Program-made: the position numbers and the translations under genes
Shown here: positions 40,774 through 49,555 of the stretch, piece by piece
How positions within the stretch are numbered: the stretch's first letter is position 1
Layout of the letters: every line of letters begins with the position of its first letter
Assembly (NCBI GenBank): GCA_964242215.1
Contig: CAXTCJ010000008.1
Span: 1 to 64,000 of the forward strand
Source: LMUY01 sp964242215
Lineage (GTDB): Bacteria; Pseudomonadota; Alphaproteobacteria; Acetobacterales; Acetobacteraceae
DNA: 64,000 nucleotides
Reading direction: 5' to 3'
Notes under the pieces: model-generated
Told to the model about the DNA's origin: nothing
The model's database searches: none
What the model saw: the letters and a program-made list of their open reading frames with translations, nothing else

Positions 40774-42279
40774 TCAGGCGGCGCGGGCACCGAGCACCCC
40801 CTCGCGAAGTTCGACGAGGAAGCGGCCAGCCGTGTCCTGCAGCGCCGTCGCGTCGCGACTAAGGATTGCCACACCCTCGAGCATCGCCTTGGCTTTGGTA
40901 GCCGTACCGGCGGCGTGAGAGGCGACGTCGCCCGTTCGGCTGGAGGTCTCGCGGGTGCCCTTGGCCACGGCCTTGACGGTCGAAGCGATGTTGGCGGTCG
41001 CCGTGTTCTGCTCGTCCATGACGGCCGACACGGATAGCGCGAAGCCATTGGCCGCGCTGATCGAACGCTCGACCGAGTGGTTGGCTTCAATCGTGGTGGC
41101 GAGCGCCTGCCGCATGCCGGCGACGAGTGCGGCGACCTCTGACGTCGCCTGCGACGTCTGGCTTGCGAGGCGTTTCACCTCGGCGGCGACCACGGCGAAG
41201 CCATGGCCGGCATGGCCGGCGCGCGCGGCCTCGATCGTGGCGTTCAGTGCCAACAAATTGGTCTGCCCGGCAATGTTGTCGATCAATCCCACGACCGCGT
41301 TGATCCGCTTGCTGCATCGGGCGAGGTCGTCGATCGCCGCATCGCTTTGCCGCACCAGTTCAACGGCCTCGACCGTCGCCCCGGCCGCGGCGGCAATCTG
41401 TTTGCGCGCGTGATCGATGCTGTTGGAGAGGTCCAAGGCGGCGGCCGCCACGATCTCGGCATTGCCGGACGCCTCCTTGGCCAGGCGGGCCACCGCCTCG
41501 CTCTCCTGCTCGGCGATGTCGGCGATACGCTGGGTCTGCATGGCGTCGGTGCTGAGCATCTCGGAGCTGCTGATCACCATGCTGACGGCGGTCTGCATCG
41601 AGGTGTCGAACCGACGGCCGATCGTCGTCAACGTCGCCACCCGTTCGTTCGCGAGCGTCGCCTGAATGGCTTCGTTATGCTCCCGCAACCGGCGCTCGCT
41701 CGCCTGGGCCGCTTGCAGTTCGGCCCGGCTGCTCTCGACTTCGGCGAGGATGCGGTGGATGCCCCGCCCCAGCACGTAACCGATCGCGACGGCCAGGGTC
41801 CACCACGCCATGATGGTGACGGAGCGCGTCCAGTCGTCGCTGTGGCCGGTGCCGAAGTAGAAGCCCGGGAACAGCAGCTTGCCGGAAATCGTGAACGACC
41901 ACCCCGAGAGGACGCCTATGGCAAGGGACAGGACCGTGCCGTCCAACGCAATGAGACCGGCCGTGGAGAAGGACAGCAGCGCAGGCTCCACCACCGTGCC
42001 GAAGATCCCGCTGTTGAGGCGATAGAGCTCGATCGAAATATAGACGAGCGCTACGGTCATCAAAGGCTTGTGGAGGAACTGCAGCCCGAGCCGGCGCCGA
42101 AGCAGGATCATGCTGAGCAAGGCTGCCGAGCAGAGCATCGGAATGACGGCATCTGCCACCCGATGCCCGGAATAATAGGCGGCCAACGGCTCTGCCAGGG
42201 TCGCCGCGGCCATGTGCAGCAACAGAAGATTGCGGTTCAGCCGCAGGAAAGCGCGCCCGCTGTCGTTTCGCGTCATCAC
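40774..42279 (-). CDS. Methyl-accepting chemotaxis-type signalling protein with integral membrane domain (copy 1)
   Basis: 501 aa. The N-terminal 170 residues are about five to six helices with no large periplasmic sensor domain (LLLLHMAAATLAEPLAAYYSG, LYRLNSGIFGTVVEPALLSF, LSGWSFTISGKLLFPGFYFG). The C-terminal 300 residues are a chemoreceptor signalling coiled coil: the hairpin tip region IDNIAGQTNLLALNATIEAA, RAG..GHGFAVVA and AEVKRLASQTSQAT. HAMP is not recognisable. It aligns with the next gene over its full length by eye. Either it senses the membrane or cytoplasm, or acts in a non-chemotaxis pathway; no che genes lie in the window. Confidence 0.85.
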   Translation of the reverse strand: MMTRNDSGRAFLRLNRNLLLLHMAAATLAEPLAAYYSGHRVADAVIPMLCSAALLSMILLRRRLGLQFLHKPLMTVALVYISIELYRLNSGIFGTVVEPALLSFSTAGLIALDGTVLSLAIGVLSGWSFTISGKLLFPGFYFGTGHSDDWTRSVTIMAWWTLAVAIGYVLGRGIHRILAEVESSRAELQAAQASERRLREHNEAIQATLANERVATLTTIGRRFDTSMQTAVSMVISSSEMLSTDAMQTQRIADIAEQESEAVARLAKEASGNAEIVAAAALDLSNSIDHARKQIAAAAGATVEAVELVRQSDAAIDDLARCSKRINAVVGLIDNIAGQTNLLALNATIEAARAGHAGHGFAVVAAEVKRLASQTSQATSEVAALVAGMRQALATTIEANHSVERSISAANGFALSVSAVMDEQNTATANIASTVKAVAKGTRETSSRTGDVASHAAGTATKAKAMLEGVAILSRDATALQDTAGRFLVELREGVLGARAA

Positions 42280-42399
42280 AGCGACAGATCACGGTTGAAC
42301 ATCATGGCCGGAGCATCATGAGGCAAAGATGTTGCGCCCGCGTTAAGCGCAGCGCTTGTGCTACCGCGAAGCCACCGTCGTATCTTGGCCGGATCGCGA

Positions 42400-43935
42400 T
42401 CACGCTGCACGAAGCTCGCCAGCGTGCATTCCTGCACGAAGCTCGCCAGCGTGCATTCCTGCACGAAGCTCGACGACGAACCGGCCCGCCGTGTCCTGCA
42501 GCATCGTGGTGTCGTGGTTCAGCGCGGCAACTCCCGCCAGCATGGCCTCGGCGGTTCGGGCGGTCATTGCCACGTGGGATGCGACCTCCTGCGTTCGCCG
42601 CGTTGTCTCGCGCGTGCCCCGGGCGACGGAGTCGACGATGCTCGCAATGTCGGCTGTCGCCCTATTTTGCTCCTCCATCATGCTCGAGACCAAAAGCGTG
42701 AAGCCGTTTGCCGCGCCGATGGAGCGCTCGACGGATTGATTGGCCTGGAGCGTCGTATCCAAGGCTTGCCGCATACTCGAGACGAGGCCCGCGACTTCGG
42801 ACGTAGCCTGGGATGTCTGGCTCGCCAGGCGTTTCACCTCGGCCGCGACCACGGCGAAGCCGTGGCCGGCTTGGCCGGCGCGGGCCGCCTCGATCGTCGC
42901 GTTCAACGCCAGCAGGTTCGTCTGGCCGGCGATGTTGTCGATCAATCCAACGATGGCATCAATCCGCTGGCTCGAAAGCGCGAGATCGGCAACCGCGGCA
43001 TCGCTCTGCCGCACGCGTTCGACCGCTTCGACGGTTGCCATGGCCGCTGCGGCGATCTGCCTGCGCACGTGATCGATGCTGCCGGACAACTCACGCGCCG
43101 CCGCGGCGACGAGCTCGGCATTGCCCGACGCCTCCTTTGCGAGCAGGGCGACCGCTTCGCTCTCGTGTTCGGCGGTCACGGCAATGCCCCTCGTCTGGGA
43201 GGCGTCTGCACTGACCGACACGGAACTGGTGATCACCGTGCTGACCGCAGTCTGCATGGATGTGTCGAACCGGGCGCCGATCGTGGTCAACGTCGCCGCC
43301 CGCTGCCTGGCAAGCTTCGCCTGAATGGCGTCGTTATGATCACGCAGCGATTGCTCGTTGGCCTGGGTCTGCCGTAGATCGGCCTGGCCCCGCTCGACTT
43401 CCGCGATGATGCCGTGCACGCCGCGACCAAGCACGTGCCCCGTGAGCACGGCGACACTCCACCACCCCACGATAGCGATCGTGTGCGCCCAGTCATTCTC
43501 CTGGCCGACGCCGAAATAGAAATCGGGGAACCAGATCTTGCCGCCGGATGCGAGCCCGGCCCCTGCGGCTAGACCCATCATCAGGGACAGTACAGTGCCA
43601 TCCAACGCGATCAAGAACCCGGTTCCAAACGAAAGAAGCGCCGGCTCCATCGCCGTGTTCAGGATACCGCCGTTCAAGCGATAGAGCTCCACCGTGATGT
43701 ACGCGAGCCCCAAGCTCACGAGAGGTTTGAAGAACGTCAGGTAACGCGAGAGACAGACCCAGATGATAGAGAGGATCAGCACGGCCGATACGAGCATCGG
43801 CACGATACACTGCTGTATCGGCCGGCCGGCATAGTGGGTGGCCACCGGCATGGCGAGCGTCATGACGATCATCTGCAGAATGATCAAATCGCGGATCAGC
43901 ATCTGAAACGCTCGCCCGCTCTTGCTGCCAACCAT
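42400..43935 (-). CDS. Methyl-accepting chemotaxis-type signalling protein with integral membrane domain (copy 2, C-terminal tandem repeat)
   Basis: 511 aa. Paralogue of the preceding gene with the same membrane module (VATHYAGRPIQQCIVPMLVS, LYRLNGGILNTAMEPALLSF, GKIWFPDFYFG) and the same signalling tip GLIDNIAGQTNLLALNATIE. The difference is its C-terminus: after DTAGRFVVELRAG comes MHAGELRAG twice, encoded by a 27-base tandem DNA repeat, ending ELRAA. The family's C-terminal pentapeptide for CheR/CheB is not evident. Minus strand, 120 bases upstream of copy 1, so possibly co-transcribed. Confidence 0.85.
   Translation of the reverse strand: MVGSKSGRAFQMLIRDLIILQMIVMTLAMPVATHYAGRPIQQCIVPMLVSAVLILSIIWVCLSRYLTFFKPLVSLGLAYITVELYRLNGGILNTAMEPALLSFGTGFLIALDGTVLSLMMGLAAGAGLASGGKIWFPDFYFGVGQENDWAHTIAIVGWWSVAVLTGHVLGRGVHGIIAEVERGQADLRQTQANEQSLRDHNDAIQAKLARQRAATLTTIGARFDTSMQTAVSTVITSSVSVSADASQTRGIAVTAEHESEAVALLAKEASGNAELVAAAARELSGSIDHVRRQIAAAAMATVEAVERVRQSDAAVADLALSSQRIDAIVGLIDNIAGQTNLLALNATIEAARAGQAGHGFAVVAAEVKRLASQTSQATSEVAGLVSSMRQALDTTLQANQSVERSIGAANGFTLLVSSMMEEQNRATADIASIVDSVARGTRETTRRTQEVASHVAMTARTAEAMLAGVAALNHDTTMLQDTAGRFVVELRAGMHAGELRAGMHAGELRAA
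42407..42472. repeat. 27-base tandem repeat in the 3' end of a chemoreceptor gene
   Basis: Two full copies of a 27-base unit (42407-42433, 42434-42460), starting GCACGAAGCTCGCCAGCGTG and ending CATTCCT. A partial third copy, GCACGAAGCTCG, is at 42461-42472. On the minus strand each unit encodes nine residues, ELRAGMHAG. Copy-number change would keep the frame. Confidence 0.9.
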
Positions 43936-44000
43936 TCGCGACCTCTGGGATAGACGCCGTCATACCCCGGCGCGGTTAACCAGAGGTTGAGAGGCCTCCG

Positions 44001-44981
44001 TCAAAGCGCCTTGAAGTACAGCCGGGTCGCGCGCGGCACGCCGTTGGCGTCCAGCGCGTAGCCGGGGATGGTGCCCGCCTCCGTCCAGCCCAGATCGCGA
44101 TACAGCGGCTCCGCATGGTCGTCCACGCGCGTGTCCAGCACCAGCAGCGTGCGTCCGGACACGCGGGCCGCCTGCTCCGCCGCCGCCATCAACGCTCGCG
44201 CCAACCCGCGGCAGCGCGAGCCGGGGGCGACCATCAGCTTGCGGATTTCGGCCCGGTGAGGCTGGTTCTCCGGCATGTCGAGGCCGAGTTGCACCGTGCC
44301 GGCCAGGGTGCCGTTGCGCCAGGCTGCGAACAGCCGGATTTCGCCCTGCCCCACCGCCCGGGTGACCCCGCGCCAGTAGGTGAGCGCCTTGTCGCGGGCG
44401 AGCGGCGGCAGGAACGAGACGGAGGCGCCGCCGTCCACACAGGCCTGCAGCAGCGCAGCCAGCGGGCGTTCCGCGCTCTCGGCAGCGGCGATGTCCAGCT
44501 CCTCGACCACACGGCCGGCCAGCGGTTTGGCATACCCGGCCTCGATCGTGTTCGATAGGTCGTGCAGCGCCCGCAGGCCGCCGCGGCGAACGTAGCCGTG
44601 CTTCTCGTAGAAGGCATGGCCGCGGGTGAACAGCACGTCCGACCACAGCACCATGCGGGGCGCGCCGGCCGCGCGGGCATGGTCTTCGGCATGCTGGAGC
44701 AGGTCGCGGCCAAGGCCGGTGCCGCGCTGGCTGGCGGCGACGTACATGCGGGAGAGATGCCAACCATCGTCCGCCGGGTAGGTGGCGACCATACCCACGA
44801 CTTGACCGCCCGCCTCCGCCGTCCAGAGCGCGCCACCTTTGCCAGCTATATACGTGGCGAGGGCGCGGATCTCGGGCAGTTCGGCGTCTACGTCGAAGAC
44901 CACGCCGGGGTATTCCCCCCAGCACGCCCCGATCAGGGCGATGTAACCGGCCGCGTCGTCGTCCCGGCCGGGCCGGATCAC
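44001..44981 (-). CDS. Double-domain GNAT family N-acetyltransferase
   Basis: 326 aa with two GNAT domains. First about 5-150: VVGMVATYPADDGWHLSRMYV, then the acetyl-CoA loop QRGTGLGRDLLQHAEDHA and FYEKHGYVRRGG. Second about 180-326: AGTVQLGLDMPENQPHRAEIRKLMV, SRCRGLARALMAAAEQAA and EPLYRDLGWTEAGTIPGYALD. Substrate unknown; the second half resembles acetyltransferases acting on small amines or amino acids. GTG start at 44981 overlaps the stop codon of the aminotransferase (GTGA), so it belongs to that operon. Confidence 0.85.
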   Translation of the reverse strand: MIRPGRDDDAAGYIALIGACWGEYPGVVFDVDAELPEIRALATYIAGKGGALWTAEAGGQVVGMVATYPADDGWHLSRMYVAASQRGTGLGRDLLQHAEDHARAAGAPRMVLWSDVLFTRGHAFYEKHGYVRRGGLRALHDLSNTIEAGYAKPLAGRVVEELDIAAAESAERPLAALLQACVDGGASVSFLPPLARDKALTYWRGVTRAVGQGEIRLFAAWRNGTLAGTVQLGLDMPENQPHRAEIRKLMVAPGSRCRGLARALMAAAEQAARVSGRTLLVLDTRVDDHAEPLYRDLGWTEAGTIPGYALDANGVPRATRLYFKAL

Positions 44982-46180
44982 GTCAGCGCAGCGCAGAACG
45001 CCTGGATGCGGGCGCATGCCTCCGTCAGGGAGGCGTCGTCGGTGGCGTAGCTGATGCGCAGGTAGGGGCTCATGCCGAACGCCGCGCCATGCACGAGGGC
45101 GACGTGCTGTTCCTCGAGCAGCGCGAGCGCGAAATCGGCGTCGGTGTCCAGGCGGGTGCCGGCGGGCGTGGTCTTGCCGAGACAGCCGGCGATGTTGGGA
45201 TAGACGTAGAACGCGCCCTCTGGCCGGTGGCAGAGCATGCCGGGTGCCTGGTTCAGCGCATCCACCACGAGGTCGCGGCGGCGCTGGTAGGCCGCGGCCT
45301 GCAGCTTCACGCTCTCCTGCGGGCCGTCCAGCGCGGCGACGGCGGCGGCCTGCGTGATGCCGGAGGTGCCCGCGGTGGCGTGGCCCTGCATCGCCGTCAT
45401 GGCCTTGATCAGCGGGCGCGGCCCGGCGGAGAAGCCCACGCGCCAACCGGTCATCGCGTAGGTTTTGGACACACCGCTGACGGTGAGCGTGCGGTCCCGC
45501 AGGGCGGGCACGACGGCCGCCATGGTGGCGTGCCGCGTGCCGGTGAACAGCAGGTGCTCGTACATGTCGTCGGACAGGATCCAGACATGCGGGTGGCGCA
45601 GCATGACCTCGCCGAGCGCCGCCATCTCGTCGGCGGAACAGGCGGCGCCGGTCGGGTTGTTGGGGAAGTTCAGCAGCAGCCACTTGGTGCGCGGCGTGAT
45701 GGCGGCGTCCAGATCCTCGGGGCGCAGCTTGAAGCCGTTGTTCTGCGGGCAGTTCACCGGCACCGGCACACCGCCGACCAGGCTCGCCATCAGCGGGTAG
45801 GCCCCCCAGTATGGCGCGGGGATCACCACCTCGTCGCCGTCGTCGATGGTGGCCATGAAGGCGTTGAAGATCGCCTGCTTGCCGCCGGACGAGACGGTGA
45901 TTTCATCCAGTGCGAATTCGAGGCCGGAATCGCGCAGGAACTTGCGCTGGATGGCCTGTTTCAGCGCGGGGACGCCGTCCTGCGGGGTGTACTTGGTCTC
46001 GCCGCGCAGCGCGGCCTGGTAGGCGGCCTCGATGGCATGCGGCGGGCTGGCGAAGTCGGGCTCGCCGATGGTGAGCGAGATCACGTTCACCCCGGCAGCC
46101 CGCATGGCGCGCGCCTTGGCCGACATCGCCATGGTGGCGGCGATGGGAACGCGAGCTTGGCGGGCGGACAGGGTTGGCAT
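44978..46180 (-). CDS. Class I pyridoxal-phosphate aminotransferase (aspartate aminotransferase-like, copy 2)
   Basis: 400 aa. PLP fold type I: SLTIGEPDFASPPHAIEAA, KYTPQDGVPALKQAI, SSGGKQAIFNAFMATIDDGDEVVIPAPYWGAYP, NFPNNPTGAACSADE, and the PLP lysine in SGVSKTYAMTGWRVGF near 238. Close relative of its upstream neighbour at 46275, but the active-site stretches differ (PNNPTG here, PCNPTG there), suggesting a shifted substrate range. Probable reaction: amino-acid/2-oxoglutarate transamination. Overlaps the GNAT gene start. Confidence 0.88.
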   Translation of the reverse strand: MPTLSARQARVPIAATMAMSAKARAMRAAGVNVISLTIGEPDFASPPHAIEAAYQAALRGETKYTPQDGVPALKQAIQRKFLRDSGLEFALDEITVSSGGKQAIFNAFMATIDDGDEVVIPAPYWGAYPLMASLVGGVPVPVNCPQNNGFKLRPEDLDAAITPRTKWLLLNFPNNPTGAACSADEMAALGEVMLRHPHVWILSDDMYEHLLFTGTRHATMAAVVPALRDRTLTVSGVSKTYAMTGWRVGFSAGPRPLIKAMTAMQGHATAGTSGITQAAAVAALDGPQESVKLQAAAYQRRRDLVVDALNQAPGMLCHRPEGAFYVYPNIAGCLGKTTPAGTRLDTDADFALALLEEQHVALVHGAAFGMSPYLRISYATDDASLTEACARIQAFCAALT

Positions 46181-46227
46181 GGTTGGGTTCTTCGATAAGG
46201 GGGTGGCTAGAGGGTGCGGGTTGCTTA

Positions 46228-46273
46228 CCCCTCACCCCGGCCCTCTCCCGCAGGGGGAGAGGGAAAAGAGAAG
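46228..46273. repeat. Palindromic intergenic repeat, family C
   Basis: CCCCTCACCCCGGCCCTCTC-CCGCAGGGGGAGAGGG: hairpin between the two aminotransferase genes, ending just before the stop codon of the upstream one. Confidence 0.72.
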
Positions 46274-46274
46274 G

Positions 46275-47477
46275 TTACTTCAGGCCCTCGCAGAAGTGCT
46301 GGATGCGGGTGCAGGCTTCGCGCAGGGCTTCGGTGTCGGTGGCGTAGCTAACGCGGAAATGGCCCGGATACATGAACGCCGACCCGTGCACCGCCGCCAC
46401 GCCCTGCTCGTCCAGCAGCGCGATCACGAAGCTCTCGTCGTTGGTGATCTTGGCACCCTTGGCGGACGTCTTGCCGATGCAGCCGTTCATCGACGGGAAC
46501 ACGTAAAACGCGCCCTCCGGCTTGTGGCAGGTGATGCCGGGCGCCCGGTTCAGCATCTCCACGACCAGGTCGCGGCGGCCCTCATACACCTTCACCATCT
46601 TGGGGATGGCATCCTGCGGGCCGTTCAGCGCCTCGACGGCAGCGGCCTGGCTGATGCTGGAGGTATTGGACGTGGACTGCGACTGCAGCTTGTCCATCGC
46701 CTTGATCAGCGCCTTCGGCCCGGCGGCGAAGCCGATGCGCCAGCCGGTCATGGCGTAGGCCTTGGAGCAGCCGTTCATGGTGACCGTGCGGTCCTTCAGC
46801 TTGGGCTCCACCTGGGCCATGGTGGCGAACTCGAAGTCGCCATAGGCCAGCTTCTCGTAGATGTCGTCGGTGAACACCCAAACGTTCGGATGGCGCAGCA
46901 GCACCTCGGCCAGCGCCTTCAGCTCCGCGGCGGTATATGCGGCGCCGGTCGGGTTGCAGGGGCTGTTCAGCAGAAACCACTTGGTTTTCGGCGTGATGGC
47001 GGCCTCGAGGTCCTCGGGGCGCAGCTTGAAGCCGTTGTTCTGGCCGCAGGGGACGATCACCGGGGTGCCGTCGGCGAGCGCAACGATGTCGGGGTAGCTG
47101 ACCCAGCAGGGGCTCGGGATGATCACCTCGTCGCCGGCGTCCAGGGTGGCGACCATGGCGTTGTAGATGATCTGCTTGCCCCCGGTGCCGACGATGACTT
47201 CGTCGGCGGTGTAGTCCAGGCCGGAGTCGCGCTTGAACTTGTCGGCGACGGCCTGGCGCAGGGCCGGGGTGCCGGCGACGTCGGTGTATTTCGTGTCACC
47301 GGCCTCGATGGCGCGGATCGCCGCCTGCTTGACGTTTTCCGGCGTGTCGAAGTCGGGCTCGCCGGCGGAGAGGCTGATGATGTCCCGCCCCTCGGCCTTC
47401 AGCGCACGCGCCTTGGTCGCGATGGCGATGGTCTGGCTAGGGCTGACGCGGCCGAGGCGTTCGGCGATGAGGGTCAT
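46275..47477 (-). CDS. Aspartate aminotransferase-like PLP enzyme (copy 1)
   Basis: 400 aa. Motifs: SLSAGEPDFDTPENVKQAA, KYTDVAGTPALRQAV, GTGGKQIIYNAMVATLDAGDEVIIPSPCWVSYPD, NSPCNPTGAAY and the PLP lysine in NGCSKAYAMTGWRIGF near 238. This is the AspC type common in alphaproteobacteria, which transfers the amino group of aspartate to 2-oxoglutarate and, in some members, also acts on prephenate. ATG 47477 gives MTLIAERLGRVSPSQT, the usual family N-terminus. Sits between the polyamine ABC operon and the second aminotransferase. Confidence 0.92.
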   Translation of the reverse strand: MTLIAERLGRVSPSQTIAIATKARALKAEGRDIISLSAGEPDFDTPENVKQAAIRAIEAGDTKYTDVAGTPALRQAVADKFKRDSGLDYTADEVIVGTGGKQIIYNAMVATLDAGDEVIIPSPCWVSYPDIVALADGTPVIVPCGQNNGFKLRPEDLEAAITPKTKWFLLNSPCNPTGAAYTAAELKALAEVLLRHPNVWVFTDDIYEKLAYGDFEFATMAQVEPKLKDRTVTMNGCSKAYAMTGWRIGFAAGPKALIKAMDKLQSQSTSNTSSISQAAAVEALNGPQDAIPKMVKVYEGRRDLVVEMLNRAPGITCHKPEGAFYVFPSMNGCIGKTSAKGAKITNDESFVIALLDEQGVAAVHGSAFMYPGHFRVSYATDTEALREACTRIQHFCEGLK

Positions 47478-47516
47478 AATATCGTCTTCCAGGTGTCGCA
47501 AAAGGGCGGCGGCACC

Positions 47517-48329
47517 CTATGCCTGCCGCCGCGAAGCAGCAACTGCGCGCTGTTGCACCAGCCATGCGCCGATCAGCGCGGTGGACACGAACAGCAGGAT
47601 CACGGTGGCGAGCGCGTTCAGCTCGGGGGTGGCGCCGAGTTTCAGCGACGAGAACACCACCATCGGCAGGGTGGAGGCGCCCGGCCCCGAGACGAAGCTG
47701 GCCACCACCAGGTCGTCCAGGCTGAGCGTGAAGGCAAGCAGCCAGCCGGAGAGCAGCGCCGGGGCGAGCAGCGGCAGGGTGACCCGGAAGAAGGCGCCGG
47801 CCGGGGTGCAGCCGAGGTCCATCGCCGCCTCCTCCAGTTCGGTGCCGGAGCCTTCCAGCCGGGCGCGAACGACGACCGCGACGTAGGACAGCGAGAACGA
47901 GATGTGCGCCACGGCGATGGTGATGGCGCCGCGCTGGGCGGGGAAGCCGATGAACTGCTCGGACGCTACGAACAGCAGCAGCAGGGACAGCCCGATCAGC
48001 ACGTCTGGCAGCACGAGGCGGGTAGCGATCAGCATGTCGAGCACGCCGCGGCCGCGCACCCGGCCGAACCGCTCCAGCACCACCCCGGCCGCGGTGCCGA
48101 GGATGGTGGCCCCGGTGGCGGACAGGGCGGCCACTTCCAGCGAGAGCAGCCCGGCGGCCTTCAGTTGGTCGTCGTGCCAGAGCGTGCCGTACCAGCGCCA
48201 CGACAGGCCGGACAGCACGGTGGTCATGCGCGAGTCGTTGAAGCTGGTGAGCACGAGGAGGGCGACGGGGATGAACAGGAAGGCGTAGCCGAAGACGAGG
48301 GCGGCCAGGAGGAGTCGGGAGAGTTTCAC
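47517..48329 (-). CDS. Spermidine/putrescine-type ABC transporter permease (PotC/PotI-like)
   Basis: 270 aa, six helices. N-terminal helix with FIPVALLVLTSFNDSR is typical of PotC/PotI. Coupling loop LEEAAMDLGCTPAGAFFRVTLPLLAPALLSG and C-terminal FTLSLDDLVVASFVSGPGASTLPM are family signatures. Third membrane/ATPase gene of a potFGHI-like set, separated from potH-like gene by a family B repeat. Forms a heterodimeric channel with the product at 48547. Confidence 0.9.
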   Translation of the reverse strand: MKLSRLLLAALVFGYAFLFIPVALLVLTSFNDSRMTTVLSGLSWRWYGTLWHDDQLKAAGLLSLEVAALSATGATILGTAAGVVLERFGRVRGRGVLDMLIATRLVLPDVLIGLSLLLLFVASEQFIGFPAQRGAITIAVAHISFSLSYVAVVVRARLEGSGTELEEAAMDLGCTPAGAFFRVTLPLLAPALLSGWLLAFTLSLDDLVVASFVSGPGASTLPMVVFSSLKLGATPELNALATVILLFVSTALIGAWLVQQRAVAASRRQA

Positions 48330-48392
48330 AGCTATGTTCCAGGCCTGGTGACGTACTCGATCAGCAAAAGCCTAGTCCCCCATCGAAGACAC

Positions 48393-48533
48393 CGTCATGC
48401 CAGGGCTTGGCCCTGGTATCCACGGGGTTGTTCCCGTGACGTCATCGGACATCTGTGCCGCGCATCGTGCCAACCGCAGGCGGTAAGTGCGAAACCAGCC
48501 GCGTGGATACCAGGGTCAAGCCCTGGCAAGACG
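48393..48533. repeat. Long inverted repeat, family B, copy 2
   Basis: Same arms as at 4835: left CGTCATGCCAGGGCTTGGCC, right the complement ending GGCAAGACG, with two mismatches near the outer end and in the inner palindrome. Here it interrupts an operon between two permease genes, so read-through or internal mRNA processing should be considered. Confidence 0.85.
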
Positions 48534-48546
48534 GTGGGAGGCTACG

Positions 48547-49407
48547 TTACAGCCGCCGCTGCCCGGCCCGCAGCAGCGCCAGTGGCAGCAGCAATCCGAT
48601 GAGCAGCGCGTTCGCCAGCGCCGCCGCCATCGGCCAGTCGTGGTTCTCGAAGAACTCGTTCCACAGCGCGCGGCCGACCGTTTGCGCCGCCGGGCCGCCC
48701 AGGAGTTCGGGGATCACGTATTCGCCGACGGCGGGCATGAACACTAATGCTAGGCCGGCCGCCACACCGGGGAGCGACAAGGGCAGCGTCACCGACAGGA
48801 ACACACGCAGCGGCCCGGCGCCGAGATCGGCGGCGGCTTCCTCGAGCGCCGGGTCGAGCTTGGACAGGCGTGCGTAGAGCGGCAGGACCATGAACGGCAG
48901 GTAGCAATAAACGATGCCCACGTACATCGCGAAGCGGGTGTACAGCATGTGCATCGGCGCGTGGATCACGCCCGTCCAGAGCAGGGCCGTGTTGATCCAT
49001 CCGTCGTCGCCCAGCAATCCGATCCAGGCGACGATGCGCAGCAGGAACCCGGTCCAGAACGGCAGCATCACCAGCAGCAGCAGCAAGGACCGCCACCGCT
49101 CCGGCGCCCGGGCGATCGCCAACGCCATGGGGTAGCCGATCAGCAGGCACAGCACGGAGGACACGGAGGCGACCAGCAGGCTCTGCAGGGCGGCATTTAG
49201 GTAGTAATCGTCCTGCACCAGGTTGGCGTAGTTGTCGCCCAGCAGGTGCAGCGACGGCCACCAGCCGTCCCACGTCAGCAACGGGTCGTAGGGCGGCACA
49301 CTGGCGGCGGCTTGGGAGAACGACAGCGCGAGCACGATCGCGGCGGGGGCCGCGATGAACAGCAACAGCCAGGCCCAGATCGGGCCGAGGACGAGCCAGC
49401 GGGTCAT
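48547..49407 (-). CDS. Spermidine/putrescine-type ABC transporter permease (PotB/PotH-like)
   Basis: 286 aa, six helices. LLFIAAPAAIVLALSFSQ at the N-terminus, NAALQSLLVASVSSVLCLLIGYPMALAIAR, LPFWTGFLLRIVAWIGLLGDDGWINTAL and the coupling loop ALEEAAADLGAGPLRVFLSVTLPLSLPGVAAG are characteristic. MPAVGEYVIPELLGG near the end is a strong PotB/PotH signature. ATG 49407 chosen; the open frame upstream to 49476 is encoded by a family C repeat (NPSLKGRG). Confidence 0.9.
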   Translation of the reverse strand: MTRWLVLGPIWAWLLLFIAAPAAIVLALSFSQAAASVPPYDPLLTWDGWWPSLHLLGDNYANLVQDDYYLNAALQSLLVASVSSVLCLLIGYPMALAIARAPERWRSLLLLLVMLPFWTGFLLRIVAWIGLLGDDGWINTALLWTGVIHAPMHMLYTRFAMYVGIVYCYLPFMVLPLYARLSKLDPALEEAAADLGAGPLRVFLSVTLPLSLPGVAAGLALVFMPAVGEYVIPELLGGPAAQTVGRALWNEFFENHDWPMAAALANALLIGLLLPLALLRAGQRRL

Positions 49408-49429
49408 TGGGCCCGCAGGGGTAGAGACG

Positions 49430-49546
49430 AGAATCCCCCTCCCCTTGAGGGAGGGGTTAGGGGAGAGGTGCGCCACGGCACGGAACTGGGGGGTGGCTTA
49501 CCCCTCCCCCCAGCCCCCTCCCTCAGGGGGAGAGGGAGAAGAAGAC
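49430..49546. repeat. Palindromic intergenic repeat, family C (double)
   Basis: Two hairpins, CCCCCTCCCCTTGAGGGAGG-GGTTAGGGG and CCCCTCCCCCCAGCCCCCTC-CCTCAGGGGGAGAGGG, separated by about 40 bases; resembles the coaBC-dut copy. Between the ATPase and potH-like genes. Confidence 0.75.
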
Positions 49547-49555
49547 GCAGCACAC

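Noticed and set aside
42276..42464. 62-codon minus-strand frame with two QECTLASF-V units
   Set aside because: It reads the 27-base repeat in the wrong frame; the chemoreceptor frame explains the region.
46032..48602. 856-codon open frame on the plus strand
   Set aside because: Antisense to two well-identified genes (aminotransferase and PotI-like permease) and has no domain; a shadow frame.
49408..49476. Upstream start for the PotH-like permease
   Set aside because: The added residues (NPSLKGRGI) come from the family C repeat; ATG 49407 gives the usual N-terminus.
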